A DNA stretch of 40,572 nucleotides from ZC4RG29 sp964521255 (GCA_964521255.1 CAZFRM010000033.1:1-40572), one strand, 5' to 3'. Shown: positions 15,988 through 24,245, numbered from the stretch's first letter. A program made the numbers and translations. Notes: a model not told the origin generated them from the sequence alone.

Positions 15988-16079
15988 TACTCAAAGATAA
16001 CAGATTAATTAGCCAATGGTCAATTAGCCGGTTAGCCAATGCACACAAATTGTAATTAGCAGAGTTTAAGTAAACGACA

Positions 16080-17645
16080 TCATTCGTAGGTGAAGATGTT
16101 GAATTGAAAATCAAATGGATCAAAGGAATCAATCAGCTTTTTTATGAAAAGGGGATCGGTTGAATAAAAGTTTAAGAAGTTATCGACTCTTTCCTGTAAG
16201 CTGTCGTTGGGGAAAAGATGATCTTTAACAGATTCAATTTGCCGAAGCTTATCATCGTGCTTTCGTTTTTCAGCGCGAAGTATTTTTCGTTCAATTCGTG
16301 CTAAACCATTTTGTGTGCGTTTGTTTTCCGCACCGACAAGAGGACCTAATGTTGTGTCAATGTTTTCGGCACGTTTCTTTAACGCTTCAAATTGTGATTT
16401 TATTTTTTCCAACTCTTCCTCTATTGTCAACCGGTGATTGGAATTTTTTGTTACCCAATGATTAAACAATAAATTCTTTTCCTCAAACAACTCAGTCAAT
16501 GCTAATCCCGTCTTCTCATATTTTTTTGCAACATGAGATTCAATCACCATTCCAAAATTTCTCGGTAACAAAACAGGAAATGGAATTTTATAATGATCAA
16601 ATACACTCTTGAGCTGTAACCAGTAAACAACCTCAGCAGGACCTCCCACATAGGCAAGGTTAGGAAGAATTACTTCCTGGTATAGCGGCCGAAGAATTAC
16701 ATTCGGACTAAATTTTTCAGGATTGGATTCGATTTCTTTTAAAACTGAATTCTTATCGAATTGAATACCGGAATCAATTACTTTATACTGGTCGTTCTCT
16801 TTTTCAATTCTATTTCTTAATTGATCTTCGAGGTAAAAAAAATTTATATCCCGGCAATAAACCTGCGTTTTATAACCAAGAGCATCCAGTTTTGAATTCG
16901 TATCATCAACAAGTTTTTTTGCTGTGTGATGAATGATATCATCTTTAATGACATCTTTAAAAAGTGACTTCAGGCGCGATGAGTCTCCGTCGATTACAAT
17001 AAGTCCTTCATCCTTGAAGAGTTCATTTACATAATACCGAACTGCTTCACCAAGTTTTTTATTTTTCTTATAGGCTTCAGTAAAAAGACTTTCATCACCG
17101 GGAATACTATTTAATAATTCAGGCAATCCTTCGGTTGAAAATCTGCCTACCGCTCCTTCCTGTTTTGTGTTCCAGACATATTTCTTCCCAAACAATCGAA
17201 ATGATTTTATCTCTTCATAATCATGATCTTCGGAGGCCATCCAGTACACAGGAATGAAATTGTACTGAGGATATTGCTGCTTTAATTTTTTGCAGGCATT
17301 GATAACAGTAACAATTTTATAGATGAAGTATAAGGGGCCCGTACAAATATTTAATTGATGCCCGGTTACAATAGTAAACGTTTTATTGTCTTTTAGAAGT
17401 AATAAATTTTTTGACACCGCTTCTGTTGTGATCAATCCTTTGTACTGTTCGTTAAGCGCCTGAACAAGTACATCACGATGGTGTTGATCGAAACTACTTT
17501 GCTTTTCCTTTATTTGATCTTCAAAGTTTTCGGGTGTTGGAAATCTTTTATAAAAAGGTTTAAGCTTTTCGTTCGGTTGAATATAGTCAAGGAAAAAATC
17601 AGAAAATGACTTGGTCTGGGAAAGGGGGACTTTTGTCAGGCGCAT
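16080..17645 (-). CDS. bshC: Putative cysteine ligase BshC (bacillithiol biosynthesis)
   Basis: 521 residues from the ATG at 17645; the open frame extends three codons further to a TTG that I do not favour. BshC joins cysteine to glucosaminyl-malate in the last step of bacillithiol synthesis. Family landmarks are TGHQLNICTGPLYFIYKI (about 94-111), the PVYWMASEDHDYEE segment (about 130-143), GGPAEVVYWLQLKSVF in the second half and the long coiled-coil-like region EEELEKIKSQFEALKKRAE (from about 410). The size matches the Bacteroidota and Bacillus enzymes. It lies 98 bases behind rimO on the same strand. The low-molecular-weight thiol made here could also serve DinB-fold thiol transferases such as the one at 2753. 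Confidence 0.93.
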   Translation of the reverse strand: MRLTKVPLSQTKSFSDFFLDYIQPNEKLKPFYKRFPTPENFEDQIKEKQSSFDQHHRDVLVQALNEQYKGLITTEAVSKNLLLLKDNKTFTIVTGHQLNICTGPLYFIYKIVTVINACKKLKQQYPQYNFIPVYWMASEDHDYEEIKSFRLFGKKYVWNTKQEGAVGRFSTEGLPELLNSIPGDESLFTEAYKKNKKLGEAVRYYVNELFKDEGLIVIDGDSSRLKSLFKDVIKDDIIHHTAKKLVDDTNSKLDALGYKTQVYCRDINFFYLEDQLRNRIEKENDQYKVIDSGIQFDKNSVLKEIESNPEKFSPNVILRPLYQEVILPNLAYVGGPAEVVYWLQLKSVFDHYKIPFPVLLPRNFGMVIESHVAKKYEKTGLALTELFEEKNLLFNHWVTKNSNHRLTIEEELEKIKSQFEALKKRAENIDTTLGPLVGAENKRTQNGLARIERKILRAEKRKHDDKLRQIESVKDHLFPNDSLQERVDNFLNFYSTDPLFIKKLIDSFDPFDFQFNIFTYE

Positions 17646-17743
17646 GTTCAACAACAGGTAAGGCTTGAAGGTGGATAGCTAGAAAACATAATCCGAATAA
17701 CGTCAAATTATTTATAAAGTTCTTTCCCGCTGAAATAAAATCC

Positions 17744-19051
17744 TCAGGCTAATCCACCCACTAAATCAAACTCCGAAGCGTCTGTTACTTTAACATTTAC
17801 AAAATCACCAATACGGAGATACTCACTTGTCTTAATAACAACTTCATTGTCAACTTCGGGAGAATCAAATTCAGTTCTGCCAAAAAATTCACCACCTTCC
17901 ATCCGGTCAACCAATACCTTGTATATTTTCCCAATGCGTGCCTGATTCAGCTCTAATGAAATACCTTGCTGTAATTCCATCACGGCATCCATTCGTTCCT
18001 GTTTTGTTTCAGCAGGCACATCATCTGGCAATGAAAAGGAATGTGTATTTTCTTCATGCGAATACGTGAACACGCCAAGCCTGTCGAAGCGGGATTGCTC
18101 TACAAAATTCATAAGATCATTGAAGTCATCTTCCTTTTCTCCCGGATGGCCGATAATCATAGTAGTGCGAATGGCAATGCCCGGTACCCGCTCACGAATA
18201 GTCTGTATAAGTTGCTCAGTTTTTTCACGCGTTGTTCCGCGACGCATAATTTGTAACATACGCGATGAGCCATGTTGCAAAGGTATATCCAGGTAATTGC
18301 AGATGTTGGAACGCTCGGCCATTACATCCAGCGCGTCCATTGGAAAACCTGTGGGAAATGCATAGTGAAGGCGTATCCATTCAATACCTTCTACATCGGA
18401 GAGATGCTTCAGCAAATCAGCGAGGTTTCTTTTTTTGTAAAGATCAAGTCCGTAATAAGTTGAATCCTGTGCAATGAGCAACAGTTCTTTTGTTCCATTC
18501 TTTGCAAGATTCTTTGCTTCCAAAACCAGTTCTTCTATTGGCCGCGAGATATGTTTTCCGCGCATGATGGGAATAGCACAGAAAGAACAAGGACGATCAC
18601 ATCCTTCCGAGATCTTCAGGTATGCATAGTGTGACGGGTTGGTTAATATCCGTTCACCCACCAATTCCCGTTTGTAATCTGCTTTAAAAACTTTAAGTAA
18701 TCTGGACAAGTCGCGTGTGCCAAACCACGCGTCTACTTCAGGAATCTCTTTTTGAAGATCATCTTTATAACGTTGCGAGAGGCAGCCGGTAACATAGACC
18801 TTGTCCACCATCCCCTCATCTTTGGCGTCAACGTAGCGAAGAATCGTATCGATTGACTCCTGCTTGGCATTGTCAATAAAACCACACGTATTGATTACCA
18901 CTACGTTGGTATCATCTTCTTTGGATTCATGAACAGCGTCTATACCATTGCCCCTCAATTGGGTTAGCAACACCTCGGAGTCCACCTGGTTTTTTGAGCA
19001 GCCGAGTGTTACAATGTTTACCCTGGTTTTCCTGTTCCCCTTCGTTTTCAT
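17744..19051 (-). CDS. rimO: Ribosomal protein uS12 methylthiotransferase
   Basis: 435 residues. This radical-SAM enzyme adds a methylthio group to the conserved aspartate of ribosomal protein S12. The N-terminal MTTase domain has cysteines in TLGCSKNQVDSE (C18), NTCGFID and VTGCLSQRY that hold the auxiliary 4Fe-4S cluster. The radical-SAM CxxxCxxC set is in EGCDRPCSFCAIPIMRGKH (about 150-168). A TRAM domain ends the protein (about 375-435). The opening VTLGCSKNQVDSE marks RimO rather than MiaB. The ATG at 19051 is followed by a short basic stretch. It is divergent from the lipoprotein gene at 19205 and heads the rimO-bshC-cyclo-ligase series. Confidence 0.96.
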   Translation of the reverse strand: MKTKGNRKTRVNIVTLGCSKNQVDSEVLLTQLRGNGIDAVHESKEDDTNVVVINTCGFIDNAKQESIDTILRYVDAKDEGMVDKVYVTGCLSQRYKDDLQKEIPEVDAWFGTRDLSRLLKVFKADYKRELVGERILTNPSHYAYLKISEGCDRPCSFCAIPIMRGKHISRPIEELVLEAKNLAKNGTKELLLIAQDSTYYGLDLYKKRNLADLLKHLSDVEGIEWIRLHYAFPTGFPMDALDVMAERSNICNYLDIPLQHGSSRMLQIMRRGTTREKTEQLIQTIRERVPGIAIRTTMIIGHPGEKEDDFNDLMNFVEQSRFDRLGVFTYSHEENTHSFSLPDDVPAETKQERMDAVMELQQGISLELNQARIGKIYKVLVDRMEGGEFFGRTEFDSPEVDNEVVIKTSEYLRIGDFVNVKVTDASEFDLVGGLA

Positions 19052-19204
19052 TCGTTTTCCCTTGTAAAATATGGCGACCGACAGCTCGTTCTAAATTGGG
19101 AAATAGCGTTGACCTCCATCAAAAATCCCCGCAAAAATACTAAAAATAAACTGGCCGGAAATTTGGGCTAAGGGCACTTACTTTATCTTTACAGCCGCAA
19201 TAGA

Positions 19205-20443
19205 ATGATGATTAAAAAAGTAGTTTGGTTCTTGTTTTTTGGCCTTTTAGCGGTGTCTTGCCTGGATGACCCGGATTGTTATAACCTCAATTCAAATGTA
19301 ATTGGCATATCCTTTAAAAAAATAGCGGACGGAAAAGCTGACTCAATCTATTTATATGGCATTTCCATAGAAGGTACGGATAGTATCTTTTACGGGAATC
19401 CATCAGGATCTATTGTAACTGATGTACAACTCCCCCTAAATATTTTACAAGATCAATCTCCTATTACGTTCTTAAGATTTGGTAATGCGGGACCTTTCAC
19501 GAATTCCCTTTTGCTGGGCTATGATACCAAAGCTCAATTTGTATCCGAAGATTGCGGGGAACGATTTATTGTCTCCAATTTACATGTTCTTTCTTCTGAT
19601 TTCGATTCGACACGATTGGTGAATGCTTCACCTACACAAAACCCATCTACAAACATTATTATTTACAGGTGTCCGATTCCTAATGTAGTTCGGTTTAGTT
19701 TTCGTCAATGGAATACAAACGAAGCGGATACACTCGGAGCGGCATTGCCGGTTCTTTTTAATAGCATACAGGATGATTTTTCAAACATCACTTACCAGAC
19801 CAGTCAAGCCGTAAGCACGATTCGATTGCCAATCAATAGTGAATCGAATGCCACAACATTTAATATGGATATTAATAGCTACGGCAACACATCGATAATG
19901 CTCAATTATACCAGCACGACCCAGGCCTTATATATTCCATGCGGTGAACAAAAGTTTTTTTCGCATCTTACGATGCCCGCAATTACCACTACGTTTGATA
20001 AAGTAGTCGTTGTCAACGATTCTATCCAGGACCCTCCTCGTACAAATATCACTTTCTTTAAATGCCCGGTAACCAACCTTGTAAGAATCGCTTTCAGGGA
20101 ATCAACCAGTAGTACAAATAATATTTCGGTTGATATTCTTAAGATAACCGCTGATTATACGGCCGAGGAATTTTATGTTGACCAAAAGGCATCATCTGTA
20201 GAGTTACCACTAAATGAAGCGGCCGGTACAACTACATTCACCTTTAGCTTAGCGAACGGGGACAAAGTTCTCACATTGAATTACGATACAGAGGAAAATC
20301 TTTATCATGAAGTTTGTAACCAAACTGAAATGTCTTCGCTTACTATCGGATCATCTTCAGGGTTTACAAATGCACCCACAGTTTTAGAACCAACAGTAAC
20401 CTTCCCAACCCAAAATAACATTGCGGTATACCCTAATAACTAA
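19205..20443 (+). CDS. DUF6452-like lipoprotein with three tandem repeats
   Basis: 412 residues, with a lipoprotein signal ending in the lipobox AVSC (C19), so it is anchored to an outer or inner membrane. DUF6452 proteins are normally about 150-170 residues; here the unit appears three times, at about 25-155, 156-286 and 287-412. Matching marks in each copy are a lead Cys segment (CYNLNSNVIGISF, CPIPNVVRFSF, CPVTNLVRIAF), a LPLN/LPIN strand, and a LGYDTKAQFVSEDCGE / LNYTSTTQALYIPCGE / LNYDTEENLYHEVCNQ strand. The function is unknown. Its end overlaps the start of the DUF6048 gene by 23 bases, the usual partner order. A TATCTTTA box at 19184-19191 may be the promoter. Confidence 0.85.
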   Translation: MMIKKVVWFLFFGLLAVSCLDDPDCYNLNSNVIGISFKKIADGKADSIYLYGISIEGTDSIFYGNPSGSIVTDVQLPLNILQDQSPITFLRFGNAGPFTNSLLLGYDTKAQFVSEDCGERFIVSNLHVLSSDFDSTRLVNASPTQNPSTNIIIYRCPIPNVVRFSFRQWNTNEADTLGAALPVLFNSIQDDFSNITYQTSQAVSTIRLPINSESNATTFNMDINSYGNTSIMLNYTSTTQALYIPCGEQKFFSHLTMPAITTTFDKVVVVNDSIQDPPRTNITFFKCPVTNLVRIAFRESTSSTNNISVDILKITADYTAEEFYVDQKASSVELPLNEAAGTTTFTFSLANGDKVLTLNYDTEENLYHEVCNQTEMSSLTIGSSSGFTNAPTVLEPTVTFPTQNNIAVYPNN

Positions 20444-21122
20444 CATATTGATTCTTTTAGTCCTTCCCTTTTTCTGTGCAGCACAAAAACAGAAAAAAGG
20501 CAAGAAGGATACCCTTACCGTTAAGGATCATATTCCTACGGGTATCCGGATAGGCACGGATGTTCTAGCCTTAATAAAATCATCTGTTGATGATACTTAT
20601 TCAGGTTGGGAAGTAAATGCCGATGTCGATTTCTATCGTTACTTTCTTACGTTGGATGTAGGAAGCTTGGGCCGAAATTATCAAACGAATGATGACCACT
20701 ATTCCAATGATGGTAATTATTTCAGAATTGGCGCAGACATGAATTTTCTTCCGAAAGATCCCAACGAAAACGTTTTGTTTTTTGGTGCACGATATGCAAG
20801 AAGTATTTTCTCGGAAGAATACATCGTCAATGCCGACGATCCTGTGTGGGGTGTGATTGATGAAACGTATACCAATACAGATATTTCAGCCCGGTGGTAT
20901 GAGTTAACCGGTGGAATTCGTGTAAAAGTCTGGAAGGTATTCTGGCTGGGTTATACTGCCCGCTACAAGTTTGGATTAAAAACAGATGACACACCTACTA
21001 TGATTCCGCATGATATTCCGGGCTACGGCCGGATAGATGATAAAAAATCAGCGTGGGGATTTAATTACCTGGTGCTGATTAAAATTCCATTTCGGAAGAG
21101 GGATATTAAACCGGTTAATTAA
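20421..21122 (+). CDS. DUF6048-like outer-membrane beta-barrel protein
   Basis: 233 residues. It has a signal peptide (MRYTLITNILILLVLPFFCAAQ), then alternating polar and hydrophobic strands with many aromatic ends (WEVNADVDFYRYFLTLDVG, YFRIGADMNFLP, NVLFFGARYARSIF, WYELTGGIRVKVWK, FNYLVLIKIPF). This is the look of a small barrel of about 8-10 strands. The sequence fits the DUF6048 family, which typically follows a DUF6452 gene. The start is a TTG at 20421 inside the end of the upstream gene, in a different frame; no ATG gives a signal peptide, and a later TTG (20448) would lose the positive residue. The overlap suggests coupled translation. Function unknown. Confidence 0.78.
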   Translation: MRYTLITNILILLVLPFFCAAQKQKKGKKDTLTVKDHIPTGIRIGTDVLALIKSSVDDTYSGWEVNADVDFYRYFLTLDVGSLGRNYQTNDDHYSNDGNYFRIGADMNFLPKDPNENVLFFGARYARSIFSEEYIVNADDPVWGVIDETYTNTDISARWYELTGGIRVKVWKVFWLGYTARYKFGLKTDDTPTMIPHDIPGYGRIDDKKSAWGFNYLVLIKIPFRKRDIKPVN

Positions 21123-21140
21123 TCAACTCCGTACTCGCAG

Positions 21141-21590
21141 ATGAAATTCACTAAGTCAATATGCTTTATCCTTTTTTGTTGGTTTCTACTTAATTGTAGT
21201 GCGTCTAGATCCACCACAGTTGGAAAAATAAAAAAAGATTTCGAAGTCTATAAAAAGATGACAACATACTTCGTGGACAAAAATTACCATGAAAATTTTA
21301 GCAGGTACCTTGTTTATGATTGGAAAAAAATGAAAGATAAGGATTCTCTGTTTTTAGAGTTTATGGTCAAAAAAGATATTAAGAATGTTTATTCGATTGG
21401 CGGTACCAGTGTTCCAAATGGAGTATTCAAAGATAGTGTCTTGGCATATCAGTTTATGTATATCCCAATATTTGGCAAAAGAAGAGAACTAGTTTTTGAT
21501 TTTTCTTCTGAGATTGAGGATCAGGGGAGACAACAAGGAAAAATAAAGTTCGAAGTGATTGACAATGGTGTTTACTATGTAGAGTACTAA
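21141..21590 (+). CDS. Hypothetical lipoprotein, 149 residues
   Basis: Not recognised. It begins with MKFTKSICFILFCWFLLNC, a lipoprotein signal with the putative lipid-bearing Cys at 19. After that it is rich in Lys, Asp, Tyr and Phe, suggesting a small soluble domain of mixed alpha and beta structure that ends in strands (GKIKFEVIDNGVYYVEY). Base composition is more AT-rich than in the neighbouring genes, a weak hint of separate origin. It follows the DUF6048 gene by 18 bases, so it may be in the same transcript. No function can be assigned. Confidence 0.65.
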   Translation: MKFTKSICFILFCWFLLNCSASRSTTVGKIKKDFEVYKKMTTYFVDKNYHENFSRYLVYDWKKMKDKDSLFLEFMVKKDIKNVYSIGGTSVPNGVFKDSVLAYQFMYIPIFGKRRELVFDFSSEIEDQGRQQGKIKFEVIDNGVYYVEY

Positions 21591-21787
21591 CCACGACAAT
21601 GTACTCTGCACTTCGGGCATACAAGCTTAAATAAACCAATAGCCCATTTGTGACAAAAGAAGAATAATACAAATTGAACGAATAGTAAAACGATGCGAGT
21701 ACAAAAGGAATTATATAGCGTTTGAAAGATATTGATTAATGATAAAGTAACGGCAAAAAATATCCCGGGTTTTTCTTTTTGTAAAAA

Positions 21788-21803
21788 GTAGATAATTATC
21801 TAC
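21788..21803. promoter_or_regulatory. Perfect 16-bp palindrome, likely HicB operator
   Basis: GTAGATAATTATCTAC is exactly self-complementary and overlaps the first three bases of the -7 element TACCTTTG. Binding of a dimer would block RNA polymerase. HicB antitoxins with C-terminal DNA-binding domains repress their own promoters, so this is the expected place and shape of such a site. No binding data are available. Confidence 0.6.
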
Positions 21804-21808
21804 CTTTG
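21801..21808 (+). promoter_or_regulatory. TAnnTTTG -7 element of the hicAB locus
   Basis: TACCTTTG is an exact match to the Bacteroidota -7 consensus, overlapping the palindrome at 21788-21803. It would start transcription about 20 bases before the position where hicA should begin. Confidence 0.6.
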
Positions 21809-21833
21809 GTAGGTCAATTAAAAATACAGCAAA

Positions 21834-22012
21834 ATTAAGTCGTCAGAATTTCACAGAATCTCAGGAAGAATGGATGGATTCACGTAAGAACTTCCGGTAG
21901 CCATTATATCTATGAAAAAACCGGCCGCTCCATTCCTGTGCCGTTTCACGGATCGCGCGAGATTGGAGAAGGATTAAGGAGAAAACTTATCAGAGAGATG
22001 GGGCTTGAATAA
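21834..22012 (+). pseudogene. hicA: Frameshifted hicA toxin gene (HicA, YcfA-like)
   Basis: The region reads as a HicA mRNA-interferase broken by one missing base. In the first frame, from 21834, it gives KSSEFHRI and then runs to a stop. In the frame one base earlier it resumes as LRKNGWIHVRTSGSHYIYEK and continues through VPFHGSREIGEGLRRKLIREMGLE to TAA at 22010-22012. The catalytic-type His (GSHYIY) and the whole length of about 59 codons are recognisable. The base where ATG should stand is ATT (21834-21836), with no ATG nearby. Both lesions point to an inactive gene, unless ATT is used and frameshifting occurs or the assembly has an error. The stop lies just before the hicB ATG. Confidence 0.8.
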
Positions 22013-22028
22013 CAAAAACAAAACTAAT

Positions 22029-22427
22029 ATGAGAACTGTAAAAATAATCATTGAAAAAACGAAGGACAACTACGATGCGTACGCAGAGAACGTTGAAGGT
22101 GTATACGGTGGTGGTGAAACCCCTGAGCTTGCAAAAAAGTCAATAGTTGAAGCCATAAATCTGCTGAAGAAATACAACAAACCTGAGAATGTACCAGCTA
22201 TTTTAAAAGGTGATTTTAAAATCGTGTATCACTTCGACGCGGAAAGCTTGTTGAAGTATTACAAGGGCATTCTCTCCGGCACCGGCATAGAGAAGCTTAC
22301 CGGTATCAGCCATAAGCAGATAAACCACTACGCCACGGGCACGAAAAAACCGCGCCCGGCGCAGTTGAAAAAGATAGAAACAGCCCTTCACAAACTGGGG
22401 CGCGAACTTCTTGCAGTAGAGCTGTAG
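22029..22427 (+). CDS. hicB: HicB-family antitoxin
   Basis: 132 residues from the ATG; an in-frame TTG at 22005 would overlap the hicA end and is less likely. The N-terminal part is the RNase-H-like HicB fold (KIIIEKTKDNYDAYAENVEG, GGGETPELAKKSIVEAI). The C-terminal part (about 80-125) contains a helix-turn-helix like those of XRE repressors (GISHKQINHYATGTKKPRPAQLKKIE). It would bind the palindrome at 21788-21803 and repress the locus. HicB normally neutralises HicA, but HicA here appears frameshifted, leaving an orphan antitoxin that may have been kept as a regulator. It converges on ftsY. Confidence 0.88.
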   Translation: MRTVKIIIEKTKDNYDAYAENVEGVYGGGETPELAKKSIVEAINLLKKYNKPENVPAILKGDFKIVYHFDAESLLKYYKGILSGTGIEKLTGISHKQINHYATGTKKPRPAQLKKIETALHKLGRELLAVEL

Positions 22428-22470
22428 TTTTTAATTCGACACTAAAAACAAAACCTAAATAGCATAAGCT

Positions 22471-23427
22471 TCATTTCTTAAATAAAGAATCAACAAACTC
22501 TACCTTGTTGAACACCTGAAGGTCATCTACCTTCTCACCTACTCCGATATACTTTACAGGAATTTTAAACTCATCGGAGATGCCAATCACTACACCGCCC
22601 TTTGCTGTTCCATCAAGTTTTGTAATGGCTAATGACGTTACATCTGTTGCTTTTGTAAATTCTCTCGCTTGAACCACGGCATTCTGACCTGTGCTGCCAT
22701 CTAATACAAGCAGTACTTCATGAGGAGCATCAGGAATAACTTTTTGCATAACGCGCTTGATCTTCGAAAGCTCCTGCATGAGGTTTACTTTGGTATGAAG
22801 CCTTCCGGCAGTATCGATGATGATTACATCAGCATTTTTTTCCACGCCTTCTTTCACGGCTTCAAACGCAACAGCAGAAGGATCCGTATTCATACCTTTC
22901 GCTACAACCGGAACGCCAACCCGCTCGCCCCATAACTTCAGTTGATCAACCGCGGCAGCACGGAATGTATCGGCGGCTCCTAATAGGACTGACTTGTTTC
23001 GTTTTTTAAATTGGGCTGATAACTTTCCAATGGTTGTGGTTTTACCAACACCATTAACACCTACCACCATTATAACAAATGGCTTCTTTGATGCTGGAAT
23101 TTCAAAGTCATTAACGTCATCGGTATTATTTTCAGCAAGAAGGGATGCTACCTCTTCTTTGAGAATTCTATCTAACTCAGCGGTGCCAAGGTATTTGTCC
23201 CTCGCCACCCGTTCCTGGATACGTTCAATAATTTTTAATGTAGTACCCACACCCACATCACTTGATACCAGAATTTCTTCCAGGTTATCCAGTACTTCAT
23301 CATCCACTGTTGATTTACCTACTATGGCTTTGCCAAGCTTGGAAAAGAAACTCTCCTTTGATTTTTCAAGCCCTTTGTCAAGGCTTTCTTTTTTGTCTTT
23401 TGAAAAAAGATTGCTGAAAATAGACAT
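22471..23427 (-). CDS. ftsY: Signal recognition particle receptor FtsY
   Basis: 318 residues from the ATG at 23427 (MSIFSNLFSKDKKE). The longer open frame begins at a TTG inside the terminator hairpin and is rejected. It is the SRP receptor GTPase that delivers ribosomes to the Sec translocon at the inner membrane. The short basic/acidic N-terminus lacks the long A domain of E. coli, as is common in Bacteroidota. The N domain follows, then the G domain with GVNGVGKTTTIGKL (P loop), AADTFRAAAVDQL, DTAGR and TKLDGTAKGG. All GTPase motifs are intact. It lies downstream of DUF4295, rpmG and rpmB but behind a strong terminator, so it probably has its own promoter. Confidence 0.96.
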   Translation of the reverse strand: MSIFSNLFSKDKKESLDKGLEKSKESFFSKLGKAIVGKSTVDDEVLDNLEEILVSSDVGVGTTLKIIERIQERVARDKYLGTAELDRILKEEVASLLAENNTDDVNDFEIPASKKPFVIMVVGVNGVGKTTTIGKLSAQFKKRNKSVLLGAADTFRAAAVDQLKLWGERVGVPVVAKGMNTDPSAVAFEAVKEGVEKNADVIIIDTAGRLHTKVNLMQELSKIKRVMQKVIPDAPHEVLLVLDGSTGQNAVVQAREFTKATDVTSLAITKLDGTAKGGVVIGISDEFKIPVKYIGVGEKVDDLQVFNKVEFVDSLFKK

Positions 23428-23461
23428 TTGAAAATGTGAGTTGGATCGTAAAGATGGAAAC

Positions 23462-23485
23462 AAAAAAAGTCCCGGAGGGACTTTT
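23462..23485 (-). terminator. Rho-independent terminator of the rpmB-rpmG-DUF4295 operon
   Basis: The stem is GTCCC (23469-23473) with GGGAC (23477-23481), extended by AAAA/TTTT, with a 3-nt loop. Read on the minus strand it ends in a run of seven T. It lies 21 bases after the DUF4295 stop and before the ftsY start. Confidence 0.88.
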
Positions 23486-23506
23486 CAATAATGCTTTTAT
23501 CGCTGA

Positions 23507-23662
23507 TTATTTTTTAGCGAGTATTTCTTTCACTAATTCAGCGGGCACAATTTCTTCCTTAAAGGTATATGCACCGGTTTTCTCAGAACGAACCGCGCGA
23601 ATAACTTTAGCGTAGTTCTTTCCATCAGACTTCTTCAGGGATGCAACAACTTTCTTTGCCAT
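23507..23662 (-). CDS. DUF4295 small protein
   Basis: 51 residues, beginning MAKKVVASLKKSDGKNY and ending in VKEILAKK. This matches the small basic DUF4295 family that sits directly after rpmG in Bacteroidota. Its place between bL33 and a terminator suggests a ribosome-linked role, but none is established. It is highly basic, with no signal or membrane segment. The ATG at 23662 follows rpmG by 50 bases on the same strand. Confidence 0.9.
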   Translation of the reverse strand: MAKKVVASLKKSDGKNYAKVIRAVRSEKTGAYTFKEEIVPAELVKEILAKK

Positions 23663-23712
23663 GGTCTTGTCAGTTAATAGTTATTAGTTATTGGATGTTA
23701 ACCAATAATGAA

Positions 23713-23895
23713 TTACTTAATTTCTTTGTGTACAGTATACTTTTTCAAAACCGGGTTGTACTTCTTGAGTTCAAGCCTTTCGGTTGTGTTCTTACGATTC
23801 TTTGTGGTAATGTACCGGCTCATGCCAGCCATGCCGGTGCCTTTATGCTCTGTACATTCCAAAATGACCTGAATCCTGTTGCCTTTCTTTGCCAT
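23713..23895 (-). CDS. rpmG: 50S ribosomal protein bL33
   Basis: 60 residues. The sequence MAKKGNRIQVILECTEHK followed by RYITTKNRKNTTERLELKKYNP is the bL33 signature. Only one Cys (C14) is present, so the CxxC zinc pairs of C+ forms are missing; this is the zinc-independent type. It lies 13 bases after rpmB, in the usual Bacteroidota order rpmB-rpmG-DUF4295. A component of the 50S subunit near the E site. Confidence 0.96.
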   Translation of the reverse strand: MAKKGNRIQVILECTEHKGTGMAGMSRYITTKNRKNTTERLELKKYNPVLKKYTVHKEIK

Positions 23896-23908
23896 TTCTA
23901 TTAATCAA

Positions 23909-24151
23909 TTAAATGTTAACAAGATTTCCTTTTGCTCTCGCCTCCTTCAATACAGCGCTAATACCATTCTTGTTAATGGTCTTGATAGCCTTTGCGGATA
24001 CTTTTAAAGTCACCCAACGATCTTCTTCAGGAAGGTAAAAACGCTTCTTTTGAAGATTTGGATAGAATCTGCGCTTAGTTCTATTATTAGCGTGTGATAC
24101 GTTATTTCCCACCTGAGGACGCTTTCCGGTAATTTGACAAACTCTCGCCAT
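23909..24151 (-). CDS. rpmB: 50S ribosomal protein bL28
   Basis: 80 residues from the ATG at 24151 (MARVCQITGKRPQVGNNVSHANNRTKRRF). A longer frame adds 12 residues from a non-ATG start and is rejected because bL28 always begins at MARVC or similar. The middle YPNLQKKRFYLPEEDRWVTL and the C-terminal KTINKNGISAVL are typical. It is the first gene of the rpmB-rpmG-DUF4295 operon. A 15-bp palindrome lies in its leader. Confidence 0.96.
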   Translation of the reverse strand: MARVCQITGKRPQVGNNVSHANNRTKRRFYPNLQKKRFYLPEEDRWVTLKVSAKAIKTINKNGISAVLKEARAKGNLVNI

Positions 24152-24165
24152 AATCAATAATTTTA

Positions 24166-24180
24166 CCCTTTTGAAAAGGG
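24166..24180. promoter_or_regulatory. 15-bp palindrome in the rpmB leader
   Basis: CCCTTTT-G-AAAAGGG has perfect 7-base arms with one central base, located 15 bases upstream of the rpmB ATG. It is too tight for a stable RNA hairpin without opening the centre. It could be a DNA-binding site, part of a leader structure, or chance. Confidence 0.3.
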
Positions 24181-24245
24181 ACTGCAAATATCGCTAAAAG
24201 GCCACCATAAATCCAAAGAGTCATTAAAATTATCCTTAATGAACC

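Noticed and set aside
16012..16060. Repeated TTAGCCAATG words between bshC and the cyclo-ligase gene
   Set aside because: Two short copies only; too little to call an element.
23428..23463. N-terminal extension of FtsY from a TTG
   Set aside because: It would start inside the T-run and hairpin of the upstream terminator, and MSIFSNLFSKDKK is the typical beginning.
23641..23904. An 87-codon plus-strand frame across the rpmG region
   Set aside because: Antisense to rpmG and DUF4295, both certain genes.
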